In this document: one piece after another, positions 63,505 through 64,000 of the stretch
Position numbering within the stretch: position 1 is the first letter of the stretch
Layout of the letters: each line of letters begins with the position of its first letter
Assembly (NCBI GenBank): GCA_006937955.1
Contig: SSNP01000052.1
Location: forward strand, 41,368 to 105,367
Direction of reading: 5' to 3'
Source: Pachypanchax playfairii
Taxonomy: Eukaryota > Chordata > Actinopteri > Cyprinodontiformes > Aplocheilidae
DNA length: 64,000 nt
Notes under the pieces: generated by a model
The model's input: only the letters and a program-made list of their open reading frames with translations
Database searches by the model: none
Told to the model about the DNA's origin: nothing
Program-made: the position numbers and the translations under genes

Positions 63505-63709
63505 CCTGAACAGAATCCTCAACACTCCCCGCAGCATATGTATATATGTATGTATGTATATGTATATATGTATGTACTGTATGTATATATGTATGTATGT
63601 ATATGTATATATGTATGTACTGTATGTATATATGTATGTATGTATATGTATGTATGTATGTATGTATGTATATATCCTGAACAGAATCCTCAACACTCCC
63701 CGCAGCATA
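63505..63709 (+). repeat. 171-bp tandem duplication at the microsatellite edge
   Basis: A 34-bp non-repetitive word starting cctgaacagaatcctcaac occurs at 63505 and again at 63676, followed both times by the same order of tatg, tatatg and tactgtatg blocks. The unique word was therefore copied together with part of the microsatellite. Confidence 0.88.
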
Positions 63710-64000
63710 TGTATATATGTATGTATGTATATGTATATATGTATGTACTGTATGTATATATGTATGTATGTATATGTATATATGTATGTACTGTATGTAT
63801 ATATGTATGTATGTATATGTATGTATGTATGTCTGTATGTATGTATGTATATGTATGTACTATATGTATATATGTATGTACTGTATGTATATATGTATGT
63901 ACTGTATGTATATATGTATGTACTATATGTATATAAGTATGTATGTATGTATGTATGTATGTATGTATGTATGTATGTATATATGTATGTATATGTATGT
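63539..64000. repeat. ATGT/ATATGT microsatellite running off the window
   Basis: Blocks of (TATG)n mixed with TATATG and TACTGTATG words, interrupted once by the duplicated unique word at 63676-63709. The right end is not reached within the window. Confidence 0.95.

Overview
This is eukaryotic nuclear DNA, most likely from a ray-finned (teleost) fish. The evidence is the mobile-element mix: a DIRS1-like tyrosine-recombinase retrotransposon, two Tc1-like transposons, L2/CR1/Rex1-type LINE pieces, tRNA-headed SINE fragments and a hAT derivative. There is also one short vertebrate-type two-pass membrane protein gene of the TMEM238 family. No bacterial operon, phage gene, CRISPR array or rRNA gene was seen.

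Layout. 1-5.29 kb: AT-rich intergenic DNA with a decayed DIRS-like element (about 1163-2995) and a complete 1,220-bp Tc1-like element (3601-4820) whose transposase has one missing base. 5.29-12.24 kb: a CpG-rich 34-bp minisatellite, the TMEM238-like gene on the minus strand, a strong hairpin in its presumed 3' UTR and a LINE reverse-transcriptase relic. This block appears twice, as 3,236-bp copies on either side of a 10-N gap. By eye the copies are identical and they abut the gap exactly, so one copy is probably an unmerged contig overlap. 13.3-17.8 kb: a 19-bp minisatellite. 18.8-19.1 kb: a TCTGG/TTCTGG tract. 19.6-25.9 kb: a SINE-like repeat, a LINE endonuclease relic (minus strand), a 4.6-kb 21-bp minisatellite, then the 3' end of a plus-strand LINE. 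27.45-29.05 kb: an apparently intact Tc1-like transposon with an uninterrupted 340-residue transposase and 200-bp terminal inverted repeats that match throughout by eye. 30.62-56.99 kb: one 26.4-kb array of 7- and 11-bp words built on 'acatgct'. 57-64 kb: G-runs, an 800-bp purine-rich tract, a SINE head, a hAT deletion derivative with 8-bp target duplications, and an ATGT/ATATGT microsatellite running off the window.

Simple and tandem repeats cover nearly 60% of the window. The only confident host gene is the TMEM238-like one, probably a single gene shown twice. The only transposase that looks intact is in the element at 27.45-29.05 kb. The very long open frames in the 30.6-57.0 kb and 21-25.5 kb arrays follow from repeat units without stop codons and are not annotated as genes.

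Most notable: (i) the 26.4-kb array with recurring cassettes and alternating pyrimidine-purine words; (ii) signs that the 21-bp minisatellite grew from a seven-codon piece of a LINE reverse transcriptase; (iii) a CpG-decay pattern shared by otherwise unrelated arrays; (iv) the gap-bounded duplication; (v) a 25-bp-stem hairpin beside the TMEM238-like gene. All identifications come from reading the sequence and family knowledge; no database search was run.
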